Shown here one piece after another: positions 23,819 through 32,295 of a DNA stretch of 64,000 bases. The position numbers and the translations under genes are program-made. The notes under the pieces are model-generated. The model saw only the letters and a list, made by a program, of their open reading frames with translations. It was not told the origin of the DNA and did no database searches. The stretch's first letter is position 1; each line of letters begins with the position of its first letter. Location: the NCBI RefSeq assembly GCF_011043555.1, contig NZ_JAAKGS010000001.1:620001-684000 (forward strand), in the 5' to 3' direction. The stretch is from Sphingobacterium sp. SGR-19 (GTDB lineage Bacteria > Bacteroidota > Bacteroidia > Sphingobacteriales > Sphingobacteriaceae).

Positions 23819-26800
23819 TCAGTCATTTCTTTAAATGTCCTTGTAATGACACCGTAAGTGTTTGTCCTTGTATTTAATGCCGGATACGTGCCTTCTAAAA
23901 TATTAATCACCGCATTGTTAATTGCTGGATTTTCCAGAGAACCACTAATGAAGCTTATCTTATTGCCATCTTCCTTGTCCATACTCACATGGACAATTTG
24001 TTCCGCATTGCAAGCCACAGCTAAATTTGGATTGTGCGTAACTATAATGATTTGACGTTTTTCCTTTGCTCTTTTGATGAACTGAACAAGGATTTTAAAA
24101 ACACTCTGATTATCCAAGTTTTCTTCCGGTTGATCGATAACCAAAGGAATATCATTTTGATCTAAAGTGAGATAGAATATCAGTAGCAATGCGCCTCGTT
24201 CCCCGGGTGAGAGTTCTGAAAGATTCTTTTCTCCCAATTTTAATTTGTACTCCGGTTCTAAATAGTCCAAATTAAACAGGTAGGTGTATAAATCGAGTAC
24301 GGAATAGCCTTTCTTTAACTGTGCTTCTATCTCTCTTTTAGCTTGCTTTTGATCTTCTCGCTGATCTGTATGGAGGTTTAAAATAATCTCATCCAAAAAG
24401 GCAATTAACCCACCAGATGACTTCAATTCATGGTCTTCAATAATTTGATGCAGCTTTTCAACTCCTGTTGGGCTTCCAATAAAGCTCCCTTTACTGCCCA
24501 AACTAACATGGTCAAAAAACTTTTCTACTAAACCCACAATCTTTAGATCAACATCTAATTCGATGCTATAATCCGACAGAAGTGTTCCGAAATTTCGAAT
24601 AAAGGCGGTTATCGGCTCAAATAATCTTTTATATAGCGTTATTATTTCTTCTTTTTTCTTAAATAGCTCTGTCGTTAAGGCTTTTCGACTTTCTTTCGCT
24701 TTATCCAAATCGGCTGTCAGCCGGTCTTCAATGTACGATATTTGGGCTTTTAATGCGGCGATTGACCCATCTTTATCCTCGTCGCCAATAATTAGCTCTC
24801 GCTTTTCTTCCCAAGTTTTCTTAGCATCTAAAAACTTCTGGTAGGCTCTTGATTGTTCGTCAAGCTTCTCCTGTAGGTGATGTAGTTCTTGGTCCAGAGC
24901 TTCTCTTCTATCTAAAAATCCTGTTTTCTCTTCGTTTGTGATGGATCGATTTAAAGCAATAGATTGATCTTGCTTGGATCTCAGCAAATGCGCAAGGGGC
25001 TCTTTATTTACAGTCAGTGAAATACTATCATTTAGAATTAATGAATGTTTATCAAAGGTAGGTTGGACCTCAGTCTTTAAGTTGCCAAACTGCCTTTCAA
25101 ACGATCCAATTGATTGTATTACTTTTTCAACTTCGGCTATATCTATTTTCGTATTGGCGAGAGATTTTTGAGCCTTGTCAATTTCACCATCAAAAGCGGG
25201 GATTTGATCTCTTATGGCAGATATACGCTCGGTTATTTCTTTATTTTTTTCAATTGCGGTTTCGTCCGTTGGTGCTTCAACAGGTGTTGGCTTAGCGGCA
25301 TCATGCGCCATAAGTTCGTTGTCTTTCTCCTTAATTCTTTCCTCTATAGCCTTTCGATAACTTTCAGAGTTCTTTTTCTCTAGTTCAATGATTTCTTTAT
25401 TAACATTTTGAAGTTTCCCCTTAATTTCCTCAATATCATCATTTATTATTTCGGAATGGAACTCAACAAGTTCATCAAGATTATGTTTACCTAATTTATC
25501 TGAATCTGAAAGGTGGGAAAAAATTACATTTCTAAGCTCGCCCTCAAAATCCTTTAAATCTTCGTTACATAGTTTTTCTATAAAGCTTTGAGGTAGGTAT
25601 TTAACTTTTTCAACAGCGGTTTCCTCTGGGTTGTCGTCTAACAGGCTAGAATCAGTTGTGCCGTCCCCCCATTTTAAATCACCTGAAAAGCTTTCTGCTC
25701 TATTTGGTTTTGGTTTTCTGAACTTCTTTCTTTCCAAAAAAGAAAAATCCGCATAATTTCGTGTATTCCCAAGAAGTCCTATTACATCCGCTATCGCACT
25801 CTTTCCCTGACCTTTATTTCCGATGATAGCAACCATCGATGGGTTCAATTCTACCTGGAAATTTTCGAACCATTTTTCTGCCAAGCCAGAATTTTCAATT
25901 TTCTTTATAGAAAGTGAATCAATAAATTTTGTCGGGCTATTTTTTCTTCTATCTAATAGAGGTGGGGTATCACCTATAAATATTCTAGTTTTATCATTGG
26001 CAACTTGCTTGAGCCCTTCGAATGTTAAATCAGCTTTCAACCAAGTGAAGGAATTGCCAATTCTGTCTTTTTCCGTTTTCCTTTCCGAATAGGAATGCGC
26101 GTCACTACAATCCAGCAAGTAGTTTCTAACTCCCACTTCCGTTAATTTATCACCATGCCTTTTATAATGGTCAGGCTTCTCTAAGGAAACAAATGAAAAA
26201 GTAGCCTTATTTATTGTACTTTTTTTATCAGCGGCAGAGCCGTCCCAACGCATTACATCCCATTCTGTTTTACCAATCGCCGTCAAACACTTATCCTTAA
26301 AATATCCACCGACCTTATCCAAGACATCCTTGTAATCAAAATTTATATTCCAAAATCCGACTTTTAAATCGGAATGGGTAATTGCTACATTGGCACTTTC
26401 TTTGATTTTTTTTCCTAATTCTTCAAGGTATTCTTTAGTAGCGACCCCCTGAAATTCAATTCCTTCAATATCCGGTGAAATTTTGACAGAATGCTGTATC
26501 GAATTAAGAAATTGAGCTTCAATCACTTCAGGCGAAAGTTCGTTTGAAAAAATGATATGAAGGTTGACTTTCTTCCAGGCTTCATCACCAAGCGAAGCAA
26601 ATTTATTCACCCTTAATTCTATAATAGGTAAAATAAGATCAATATTGGCCAGCCTACCTTCGTCCTTATATTCCTTCACCTTTTTATACCCATCAAGGAA
26701 TATATAATCGTTAATACCTAATGCTTTGAATTCCACTGGCAAAGCTTCAAGATCAGTAATATACTTTTCCCAAGCTTCTTCAGTATCACCCCCATAATGC

Positions 26801-26874
26801 TGAATTATCGATTTCGGAGTATGGACGTGTAAATCCCATTTGTTCCATTCCGAACCTCTTGCAAACTTATTCAT
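23815..26874 (-). CDS. TrlF-type PHP-domain plus SMC-like ABC ATPase
   Basis: 1019 residues. N-terminal PHP phosphoesterase domain (about 1-290): WDLHVHTPKS, AITHSD, LLDCSDAHS supply the metal-binding His/Asp residues. Then a split ABC/SMC ATPase: Walker A GNKGQGKSAI near residue 350, a long coiled coil (about 480-750), ABC signature LSPGERGALL, Walker B PLVIDQPEENLDN, H-loop IIVTHNP. PHP-SMC fusions of this kind (TrlF family in databases) are associated with phage defence and may cut nucleic acid or nucleotides on ATP-gated activation. Flanked by a truncated WYL-type regulator upstream (10-base gap) and a truncated coupled gene downstream. Confidence 0.85.
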   Translation of the reverse strand: MNKFARGSEWNKWDLHVHTPKSIIQHYGGDTEEAWEKYITDLEALPVEFKALGINDYIFLDGYKKVKEYKDEGRLANIDLILPIIELRVNKFASLGDEAWKKVNLHIIFSNELSPEVIEAQFLNSIQHSVKISPDIEGIEFQGVATKEYLEELGKKIKESANVAITHSDLKVGFWNINFDYKDVLDKVGGYFKDKCLTAIGKTEWDVMRWDGSAADKKSTINKATFSFVSLEKPDHYKRHGDKLTEVGVRNYLLDCSDAHSYSERKTEKDRIGNSFTWLKADLTFEGLKQVANDKTRIFIGDTPPLLDRRKNSPTKFIDSLSIKKIENSGLAEKWFENFQVELNPSMVAIIGNKGQGKSAIADVIGLLGNTRNYADFSFLERKKFRKPKPNRAESFSGDLKWGDGTTDSSLLDDNPEETAVEKVKYLPQSFIEKLCNEDLKDFEGELRNVIFSHLSDSDKLGKHNLDELVEFHSEIINDDIEEIKGKLQNVNKEIIELEKKNSESYRKAIEERIKEKDNELMAHDAAKPTPVEAPTDETAIEKNKEITERISAIRDQIPAFDGEIDKAQKSLANTKIDIAEVEKVIQSIGSFERQFGNLKTEVQPTFDKHSLILNDSISLTVNKEPLAHLLRSKQDQSIALNRSITNEEKTGFLDRREALDQELHHLQEKLDEQSRAYQKFLDAKKTWEEKRELIIGDEDKDGSIAALKAQISYIEDRLTADLDKAKESRKALTTELFKKKEEIITLYKRLFEPITAFIRNFGTLLSDYSIELDVDLKIVGLVEKFFDHVSLGSKGSFIGSPTGVEKLHQIIEDHELKSSGGLIAFLDEIILNLHTDQREDQKQAKREIEAQLKKGYSVLDLYTYLFNLDYLEPEYKLKLGEKNLSELSPGERGALLLIFYLTLDQNDIPLVIDQPEENLDNQSVFKILVQFIKRAKEKRQIIIVTHNPNLAVACNAEQIVHVSMDKEDGNKISFISGSLENPAINNAVINILEGTYPALNTRTNTYGVITRTFKEMTE

Positions 26875-26884
26875 AACTTCAATA

Positions 26885-27028
26885 CTATTTTTTCGTTTCC
26901 AATGTTTTATCTTTTATCGCTTCTGCAACGTAAGCGATAAGATCGTTGATAAAGAATTTCCGCCCTTTATTGGAGAAACATCTGTCCAGTGCTTCGTAGC
27001 GGATAATTGCGTGCTTGTTGGTGGCCAT
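26885..27028 (-). pseudogene. N-terminal fragment of a WYL-type transcriptional regulator
   Basis: 47 codons beginning MATNKHAIIRYEALDRCF, then KGRKFFINDLIAYVAEAI. This is the conserved beginning of Bacteroidota WYL-domain regulators (MATNKHA-IRY-LDKCF-N---Y-I-DLI). The HTH completion and the WYL domain are missing. It sits 10 bases before the TrlF-type ATPase, so the original regulator of that locus may have been reduced to this stub, which is still translatable. Confidence 0.6.
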
Positions 27029-27166
27029 TGATCAATTTTGTTGGTCTACATACGAATATACGTCTTTTGCGTGTATGTGCACAGTTAATCGTCAACCTGT
27101 GTACGTACAGTGCATACCGTGTGTTTTACTTTGTGACAAGTTTAATCATCCGGTCATAACTTTCCT

Positions 27167-27210
27167 TACGGGAAACCGTATGGTAGGGTCGAATGAACTA
27201 AATATGTTTG
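27167..27210 (+). promoter_or_regulatory. Regulon promoter of lipoprotein module A
   Basis: TACGG-GAAA-CCGTA (27167-27180) and -7 box TATGTTTG (27203-27210); centre-to-box distance 36.5. The start codon follows 15 bases after the box. Confidence 0.65.
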
Positions 27211-27225
27211 TGAAATTTTTAAACT

Positions 27226-27603
27226 ATGTATAAAACGATACTTTCCGGATTATTAATTTTATCCCTCACTGCTTGCAACAGTTACAAATACGGCACCGAG
27301 GGGTCTGCCGAAAAAAGCAATCTGACCATCGGGGTGGTCAAAAGCAAAGTTGTCAAAGGAGAGACAACGCAGGATGAAATCCTTAAACTATTCGGCTCGC
27401 CTAATCTGGTATCGAAAAACAAATCCAACCGCGAGGTATGGAGTTACAACAAAATGTCTGTCGAGAATAAGGCTGGTTCAACAGATTTCTTTGCGGGGCA
27501 GCGTGCCAGCCAAAGTACCAGTAGTAAATCTTTCGATCTGATCATCACTTTCGATGATAACGATGTTGTTGCCGATTATTCTGTCGTATCCACTGCTTAT
27601 TAA
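27226..27603 (+). CDS. BamE/SmpA-like small lipoprotein (module A)
   Basis: 125 residues. Lipoprotein signal with lipobox LSLTAC. The mature part has KVVKGETTQDEILKLFGSPN followed by NREVWSYNKM, the G-x-T-x(n)-hydrophobic-x-LFGxP-x(n)-W-Y pattern of the SmpA/OmlA (BamE) fold, a small alpha/beta domain often found on outer-membrane lipoproteins. Here it lacks any link to BamA and may be an envelope-stress lipoprotein. Twenty bases upstream of a second lipoprotein gene; together they form the duplicated module. Confidence 0.7.
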   Translation: MYKTILSGLLILSLTACNSYKYGTEGSAEKSNLTIGVVKSKVVKGETTQDEILKLFGSPNLVSKNKSNREVWSYNKMSVENKAGSTDFFAGQRASQSTSSKSFDLIITFDDNDVVADYSVVSTAY

Positions 27604-27622
27604 CCTTAGTCTATATACCAAA

Positions 27623-28120
27623 ATGAAGAAAATTATTACATGCTTATGTGCTGTAGCGCTACTAAGCTCGTGTGCTACGCAAATGATTACCAAAACGCCG
27701 GCTGAAGTGAAGATGATGACGACCAAACAGTTTGAATCTGACCAAGATTTGGTATTCAAATCCGCTATCAGCTTATTGCAGTCCGAGAGCTACATCGTAG
27801 ACCGTGCCGACAAGGAAACGGGATTGATCAACGCCAGCAAACGTATAGAGAACAAAAATGCCAATATGCAACGGGCGTTATGGGGCAGCTCGAAAGACGC
27901 GAACACCTCCAAAGCGATGTTTTATGTCGAGGGCATAAACGAAGCGGTAACGGAAGTAAAGATTACGTTGTATGAAGGTGCTGAGTCCAGCCGCAGTGGT
28001 TACTGGGGCCAGGTGAATAAGGACACAAAGGAACAGATGATTTACGAGCCTCAGGTTTATCAGGCTTGGTTTCAAAGCTTACAGGCTGAGATCGAGCGGA
28101 GAAAGGCGCTGGGAAGATAG
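27623..28120 (+). CDS. Lipoprotein of unknown function (module A)
   Basis: 165 residues from MKKIITCLCAV with lipobox ALLSSC; an upstream in-frame ATG overlaps the previous gene and is unlikely. The body begins with a helix (FESDQDLVFKSAISLLQSES) followed by strands (YIVDRADKETGLINASKRI; EVKITLYEGAES), resembling periplasmic lipoproteins that carry a DUF4136/BON-like small domain, though I cannot name the family. Ends with EIERRKALGR. Co-transcribed with the BamE-like gene. Confidence 0.65.
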   Translation: MKKIITCLCAVALLSSCATQMITKTPAEVKMMTTKQFESDQDLVFKSAISLLQSESYIVDRADKETGLINASKRIENKNANMQRALWGSSKDANTSKAMFYVEGINEAVTEVKITLYEGAESSRSGYWGQVNKDTKEQMIYEPQVYQAWFQSLQAEIERRKALGR

Positions 28121-28128
28121 TGTTTGCG

Positions 28129-28164
28129 CAGAAGCCATTCTCTTGTGGGATGGCTTTTGCTTTT
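28129..28164 (+). terminator. Terminator of lipoprotein module A
   Basis: AAGCCAT / ATGGCTT stem with an 11-base loop followed by TTGCTTTT. Confidence 0.6.
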
Positions 28165-28363
28165 CCAAGCTTGTGGCTGGCTGATCGGTAATTAGACAAA
28201 ATCTTTCTCCGATTGCAAATCGTCAGCGAAAAACAATTCGTCTCTAGATGATTAAAACCTTACTTTCTACTTGATTTAGACGTTTCCAATTATTAAAAAC
28301 CTTTGTATTGTCCCAATTCAATAAATGTTTGTGACAATTAGAGGGGCCAATCAGTAAGTGAGT

Positions 28364-29992
28364 CTAAAATTTATAAATATACCCAAGTGAAAGACCCCAG
28401 GTAGTTTTCAATTTTGAAACGGTTGGACTCTCGGGTTTAATTATAGGTTGGTAGTTGTCATCATTGAAAACATTACTTTTGACATTTACGTTTCCCGCTA
28501 TACATAATAAATCTAGGCTAATCATACCATTTCTTTTACCGAAAGATAGGCCTCCGCCTCCGGCAATACGCGGCAAGGGTTTATTAGCGATAGACAATCC
28601 CGGGCCTACAGTTCCGTGAACACCGAATCCGTTATTACCGATTTTGTAACCGACGTGCAAAAGTACCGCAAAGCCGACCTCTCCTCGTCGGTTTTCCTCA
28701 TCCACAAGAGAGAAAACAGATGTCGAGTCGCTGGTGGGGATTTCTTTTATACTGTAGCTTTCATGTTTAAAATTCGCGTAATAAAAGGCTCCACTTAGTC
28801 CAATATAGATCTTGTCAATTGGAAATTTGTAGTTCATTGTATAGGATTGTCCATATTCTGGTTTCTTGGGAGAGATAGTTATAGTAAGATCGCTGATATC
28901 ACCATTATGCTGAAAGGGCATTGATACGTACTTTCTACTATTATTGTTGTCCAAATGCATGATAGAAGTCAGGTATTCAGATATCTTAGTGGGGGAAATT
29001 TTTTCCAAAATGGTGTTTACGGTTTCTTTAGCTTTTGACAAATCAGAATTCAACGTCGCGTCCTGCTTTTTTATTTCGGCGTCTTCATATTCCTTTGCAT
29101 ATGCTGGATCGCTTTCCTTAAATTTCTTATAGTCGGCTTCCAATTTTTCCAAAGCGCTTCTGATTTTCCGAATGGCTCCTCTGGCTGTATCAGAATCCCG
29201 AACAATTTCTTGAAGTGTTCTGGCTTTACGTCCCTTCAAAATACCGTCCAATTTGGGTTCACCCAACCCTTCTAAATAGGACAGCGCCTGAAGATTTACA
29301 TCAAAAATCAAGTCATCTGCGTTCTCGAAATCTGCATTTGCATCGGATAAGATGTTCTTTATTGTCTGTTGATTAGTAGCTATTTCTATCTTGATTTTCT
29401 CTTTCGCTTTCACGGCATAAATTGCTTTAACTATCTCTTCGTAATCTTCAACCCATTTACTATCTAAACTTGACGTTATCTTTGATATTTCAAAAGGATC
29501 ACTAACGATCTTCTCGCCAAACAGGTTTACTTTTATTTTTTCGCCACTTTTTAAAGTTGCTTCATCCAAAAGATTAACCGCCGGTATACTTGTCGAAGAA
29601 GTCGCTATGTTGATACCGTCTATTACATTGTTAATGGCGTCTGCTCCGATTAACTCAAAAGTCGGAAATTGGACATCGGAGATGATAAGACTATCTTTTT
29701 TACCGATTGCCACGTTATATATGTTGAGATTAATATTATCAATTTCTATCTGATATAGCTGCCCTCTTTTTATCGAAGAAACATTTTCCAGTCTAAAGTT
29801 TTTTGGATCTTTAAAATCTATGGACAGTGTTTGGACTTTTATCGTATCTTTCTCATTTTTATGAACCGCTTGAACCTTAGAAGCCGCGGTAGATCTGTTT
29901 GCCTTTTGACTTAGCGACTTAATACGCTTGGCTTGAAGATGATTTGTCCCAACTAAAATAAAAACGAGTAGGAATAAGGATGTTAATCTCAT
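28364..29992 (-). CDS. Exported protein with coiled coil and C-terminal beta-barrel-like part
   Basis: 542 residues. Signal peptide (LTSLFLLVFILVGTNHLQA). The middle (about 240-330) is charged and helical (LEKLEADYKKFKES, EYEDAEIKKQDATL). The last 190 residues show alternating aromatic/hydrophobic strands (IYIGLSGAFYYANF, FAVLLHVGYKIGNNGFGVHG, WGLSLGYIYKF) ending in an aromatic residue, as expected for an outer-membrane barrel. No family recognised. It is convergent with the lipoprotein module and apparently monocistronic. Confidence 0.6.
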   Translation of the reverse strand: MRLTSLFLLVFILVGTNHLQAKRIKSLSQKANRSTAASKVQAVHKNEKDTIKVQTLSIDFKDPKNFRLENVSSIKRGQLYQIEIDNINLNIYNVAIGKKDSLIISDVQFPTFELIGADAINNVIDGINIATSSTSIPAVNLLDEATLKSGEKIKVNLFGEKIVSDPFEISKITSSLDSKWVEDYEEIVKAIYAVKAKEKIKIEIATNQQTIKNILSDANADFENADDLIFDVNLQALSYLEGLGEPKLDGILKGRKARTLQEIVRDSDTARGAIRKIRSALEKLEADYKKFKESDPAYAKEYEDAEIKKQDATLNSDLSKAKETVNTILEKISPTKISEYLTSIMHLDNNNSRKYVSMPFQHNGDISDLTITISPKKPEYGQSYTMNYKFPIDKIYIGLSGAFYYANFKHESYSIKEIPTSDSTSVFSLVDEENRRGEVGFAVLLHVGYKIGNNGFGVHGTVGPGLSIANKPLPRIAGGGGLSFGKRNGMISLDLLCIAGNVNVKSNVFNDDNYQPIIKPESPTVSKLKTTWGLSLGYIYKF

Positions 29993-30329
29993 AATTTCTT
30001 TTTTCGGTTAATTTGTTATTTTCTATCGTAAGAATTAGACTCCTTTCTGCGGTATGGTTCGCTTCTCAGAATAACTTCGATAATTTCATTTAGTCGCTTT
30101 AATAATTGTTGATATTTGTACGAATAAAAATATATATACATTTTCAAAAAAACAACAGCCCCCAATGTTTTTTGCCGATTTCAATTTTTTTCATGTAAAA
30201 AACTAGGATTACGGTTTGTTTCCATAAATCATACGGGACTTAAGGTCGACGGATTCCGACTAAGGTTTGTTGAACTTTTTTTGGACATATGTCTTATTGC
30301 ACCCGCCGGCCAAAGCGCCAACAGGATTA
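29993..30329. other. AT-rich intergenic stretch
   Basis: No gene. It holds the upstream region of the leftward exported-protein gene; I see no confident -7 box. Confidence 0.4.
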
Positions 30330-30826
30330 AGACAGGCTGAAAGAACAACGCTTGCTCATGGCTGATCGTTCCGGCATGTTGCAGAATCTCGTTACCCGTC
30401 ATCCGAAGAAAATCATCAAGACGTGCTACCCAGTCAGTCATATACAGCGGTGACCACGGTTGAGCACGTTTAGTTCTTCTTCGTTGAGGTAGTTTTTTGC
30501 AGTCTGTAGCTCTGGCTTAGTGGGTGTATCTCCTTTAAAATTCGTCAACCCCAGATTTGCCTAACCTCTCGTTCTTGCGTTTTATCTTTGATTGCACCGT
30601 GCTGAGTGGTTGTTCGGAAATTCCGAACAACCACTTCCTCTTCGAGCTCTCCCTCTTCGAAAATATACTTAATATGTTCACTAACTGTAGCTTTTGATTT
30701 TTAAAAAAGCTCACATAATTGTGCTTGTGTCAACCACACGGTTTCGCCCTCGAAACGGGTCTCGATACGTGTAATACCGTCATAGCTCTGATAAATAATA
30801 ATTTCGCCTTTTGCTTCATAGCTTAA
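30330..30826 (-). pseudogene. RhuM-family gene, multiply frameshifted
   Basis: Pieces in different frames match RhuM proteins in order: GEIIIYQSYDGITRIETRFE, GETVWLTQAQLCELF then a stop, IKYIFEEGELEEEVVVRNFR, LQTAKNYLNEEELNVLN, MTDWVARLDDFLRMTGNEIL, and SHEQAL. At least three breaks are needed to join them, so it is dead. It lies immediately downstream of the XRE gene. The same RhuM-XRE combination recurs, even more decayed, near 57.7 kb. Confidence 0.65.
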
Positions 30827-30830
30827 AAGT

Positions 30831-31049
30831 TTAAATCAAGACGCGCGATAAATCCACCGATATTATTTCATCAATGCTCAACCCATAATACCGCGCGATC
30901 TTGACCAACAAATCTATCGGCGGCTCGGCCATGCCGTACTCGTATTTCGAGTAGCGGGTGCGGGTAATACCCAACTCGTCGGCCAGCTGTTGCTGTGACC
31001 GCCCCCACTTCGCGCGCAGATACTTCATATTGTCAGCCAGATACAACAT
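30831..31049 (-). CDS. XRE-family regulator divergent from dinB
   Basis: 72 residues, almost entirely a Cro/C1 helix-turn-helix: NMKYLRAKWGRSQQQLADEL, TRTRYSKYEYGMAEPPIDLL, then IARYYGLSIDEIIS. The ATG chosen gives the standard length. A start 81 codons earlier would overlap dinB and its promoter and is rejected. Two inverted repeats in the divergent region are likely operators, so this protein probably represses both itself and the dinB-dnaE operon. It has no peptidase domain, so any DNA-damage response would need another partner. Confidence 0.8.
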   Translation of the reverse strand: MLYLADNMKYLRAKWGRSQQQLADELGITRTRYSKYEYGMAEPPIDLLVKIARYYGLSIDEIISVDLSRVLI

Positions 31050-31106
31050 TGTTCCAATTTTGAACAACAAAAATACTAATATTTTTAGTATTTCAACATA
31101 GCTTTG
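31049..31106 (+). promoter_or_regulatory. Divergent XRE/dinB control region: two inverted repeats and a -7 box
   Basis: TTGTTC-N7-GAACAA (31049-31067) touches the XRE start codon; AAATACTAA-N5-TTAGTATTT (31071-31093) lies just upstream of TAGCTTTG (31099-31106), a good -7 box for dinB. A repressor bound to the second repeat would block the -33 region of the dinB promoter. Confidence 0.6.
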
Positions 31107-31133
31107 TATGAAATTTAACAGGAAAGGTATAGC

Positions 31134-32294
31134 ATGGAACGCGCAATAGTACACATGGATCTGGACACGTTTTTCGTATCCTGCGAGCGCTTGAACAACG
31201 ACAAGCTGAAGGGAATACCGATCATCATCGGTGGTGGCGAACGCGGTGTGGTAGCCTCCTGCTCCTATGAGGCACGTTATTTTGGGGTGCACTCGGCCAT
31301 GCCCATCAAGATGGCGTTGCGGCTCTGCCCCGAGGCCAAAGTAATGAAGGGCGATATGGAACGATATTCCAAGCTTTCACATATGGTGACGGAGGTGATC
31401 GAAGAAAAAGCACCGGTGGTAGAGAAGGCAAGCATTGATGAGCACTACCTCGATATCACGGGTATGGACCGGTTTTTTGGCGCCTATAAGTGGACGGAGG
31501 AACTTTCCCAATCCATCACCCACCATACGGGACTACCGATCAGCTTTGCGCTCTCGGTAAACAAGACCGTGGCCAAGATTGGTACAGGCGAAGCAAAACC
31601 TCTCGGTAAAAAGGAGATCAGCGCCGGGATGGTGCGTCCTTTCCTAAATCCACTGTCGATCAAAAAGATACCCATGGTGGGCGATGCTACCTTCCAGCTG
31701 CTCTCGCGTATAGGCATCCGGCAGATACACACGCTAGCGGATATGCCGATGGAGGTATTGCAGCAGATGATCGGTAAGAATGGTATCGACCTCTGGAAAA
31801 AGGCCAATGGTATAGATTATACGCCTGTAGAACCGTATACCGAACGTAAATCGATTTCGACCGAGCATACGTTTGGCCAGGATACGATCGACTTGGCCAA
31901 ACTGCGCAGCGTCATCAGCGGTATGGTGGAGAAACTCGCCTATCAGCTGCGCAGCGAGCAGTGGCTGACCTCTACCGTGGTGGTGAAAATACGCTATTCC
32001 AATTTTGACACGGAGACCAAGCAGTGCCGCATTCCGTATACTTCGGCGGACCATACGCTGTCGCGCTGCGTGATGGAGCTATTCGACAAACTGTACAACA
32101 GGCGCATGCGCATCCGGCTGATCGGTGTGCGGCTGACGAATCTGGTGCGGGGCAGCCTACAGATCGACATCTTTGAGGATACACAGGAAATGGTGGCGCT
32201 CTACCAGGCGATGGACCGCATCAAAAACCGCTTTGGCGTGGATAAAGTGGGCCGGGCTTCGGGATTCAGGGGGTTGCGTAGGGAGGAGGTCTAA
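31134..32294 (+). CDS. dinB: Y-family DNA polymerase (DinB/Pol IV-like)
   Basis: 386 residues. Catalytic motifs: MDLDTFFVSCER (first metal-binding Asp), SYEARYFGVHSAMP, and SIDEHYLDITG (Asp and Glu of the second site). Thumb/HhH part SIKKIPMVGDATFQLLSRIGI and little-finger domain are complete. It carries out error-prone translesion synthesis. It is followed one base later by a dnaE-type polymerase gene, the layout of mutagenesis cassettes; an XRE regulator is divergent. HEYLD instead of the common EAYLD is a small variation near the active site. Confidence 0.92.
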   Translation: MERAIVHMDLDTFFVSCERLNNDKLKGIPIIIGGGERGVVASCSYEARYFGVHSAMPIKMALRLCPEAKVMKGDMERYSKLSHMVTEVIEEKAPVVEKASIDEHYLDITGMDRFFGAYKWTEELSQSITHHTGLPISFALSVNKTVAKIGTGEAKPLGKKEISAGMVRPFLNPLSIKKIPMVGDATFQLLSRIGIRQIHTLADMPMEVLQQMIGKNGIDLWKKANGIDYTPVEPYTERKSISTEHTFGQDTIDLAKLRSVISGMVEKLAYQLRSEQWLTSTVVVKIRYSNFDTETKQCRIPYTSADHTLSRCVMELFDKLYNRRMRIRLIGVRLTNLVRGSLQIDIFEDTQEMVALYQAMDRIKNRFGVDKVGRASGFRGLRREEV

Positions 32295-32295
32295 C

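Larger units (their letters stand above)
27134..28185 (+). repeat. 1.05-kb duplicated module, copy A
   Basis: Nearly identical to 45292-46343 (constant offset 18158). It carries a regulon promoter, two lipoprotein genes and a terminator. The first gene appears identical and differences in the second are few and synonymous; the outer non-coding ends differ more. A third copy survives only as a fragment near 40.3 kb. Confidence 0.9.

Noticed and set aside
9274..27028. Prophage or integrative conjugative element
   Set aside because: No phage structural, integrase, relaxase or tra genes are seen; the island can only be called a defence/accessory region.
30178..30260. TACGG followed by CGG half-sites as a further regulon palindrome
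   Set aside because: The arms are 17 or more bases apart rather than 4 and no -7 box lies at the standard distance.
31050..31292. Longer start for the dinB-linked XRE gene
   Set aside because: It would add 81 residues unlike any XRE protein and overlap the dinB promoter and coding start.
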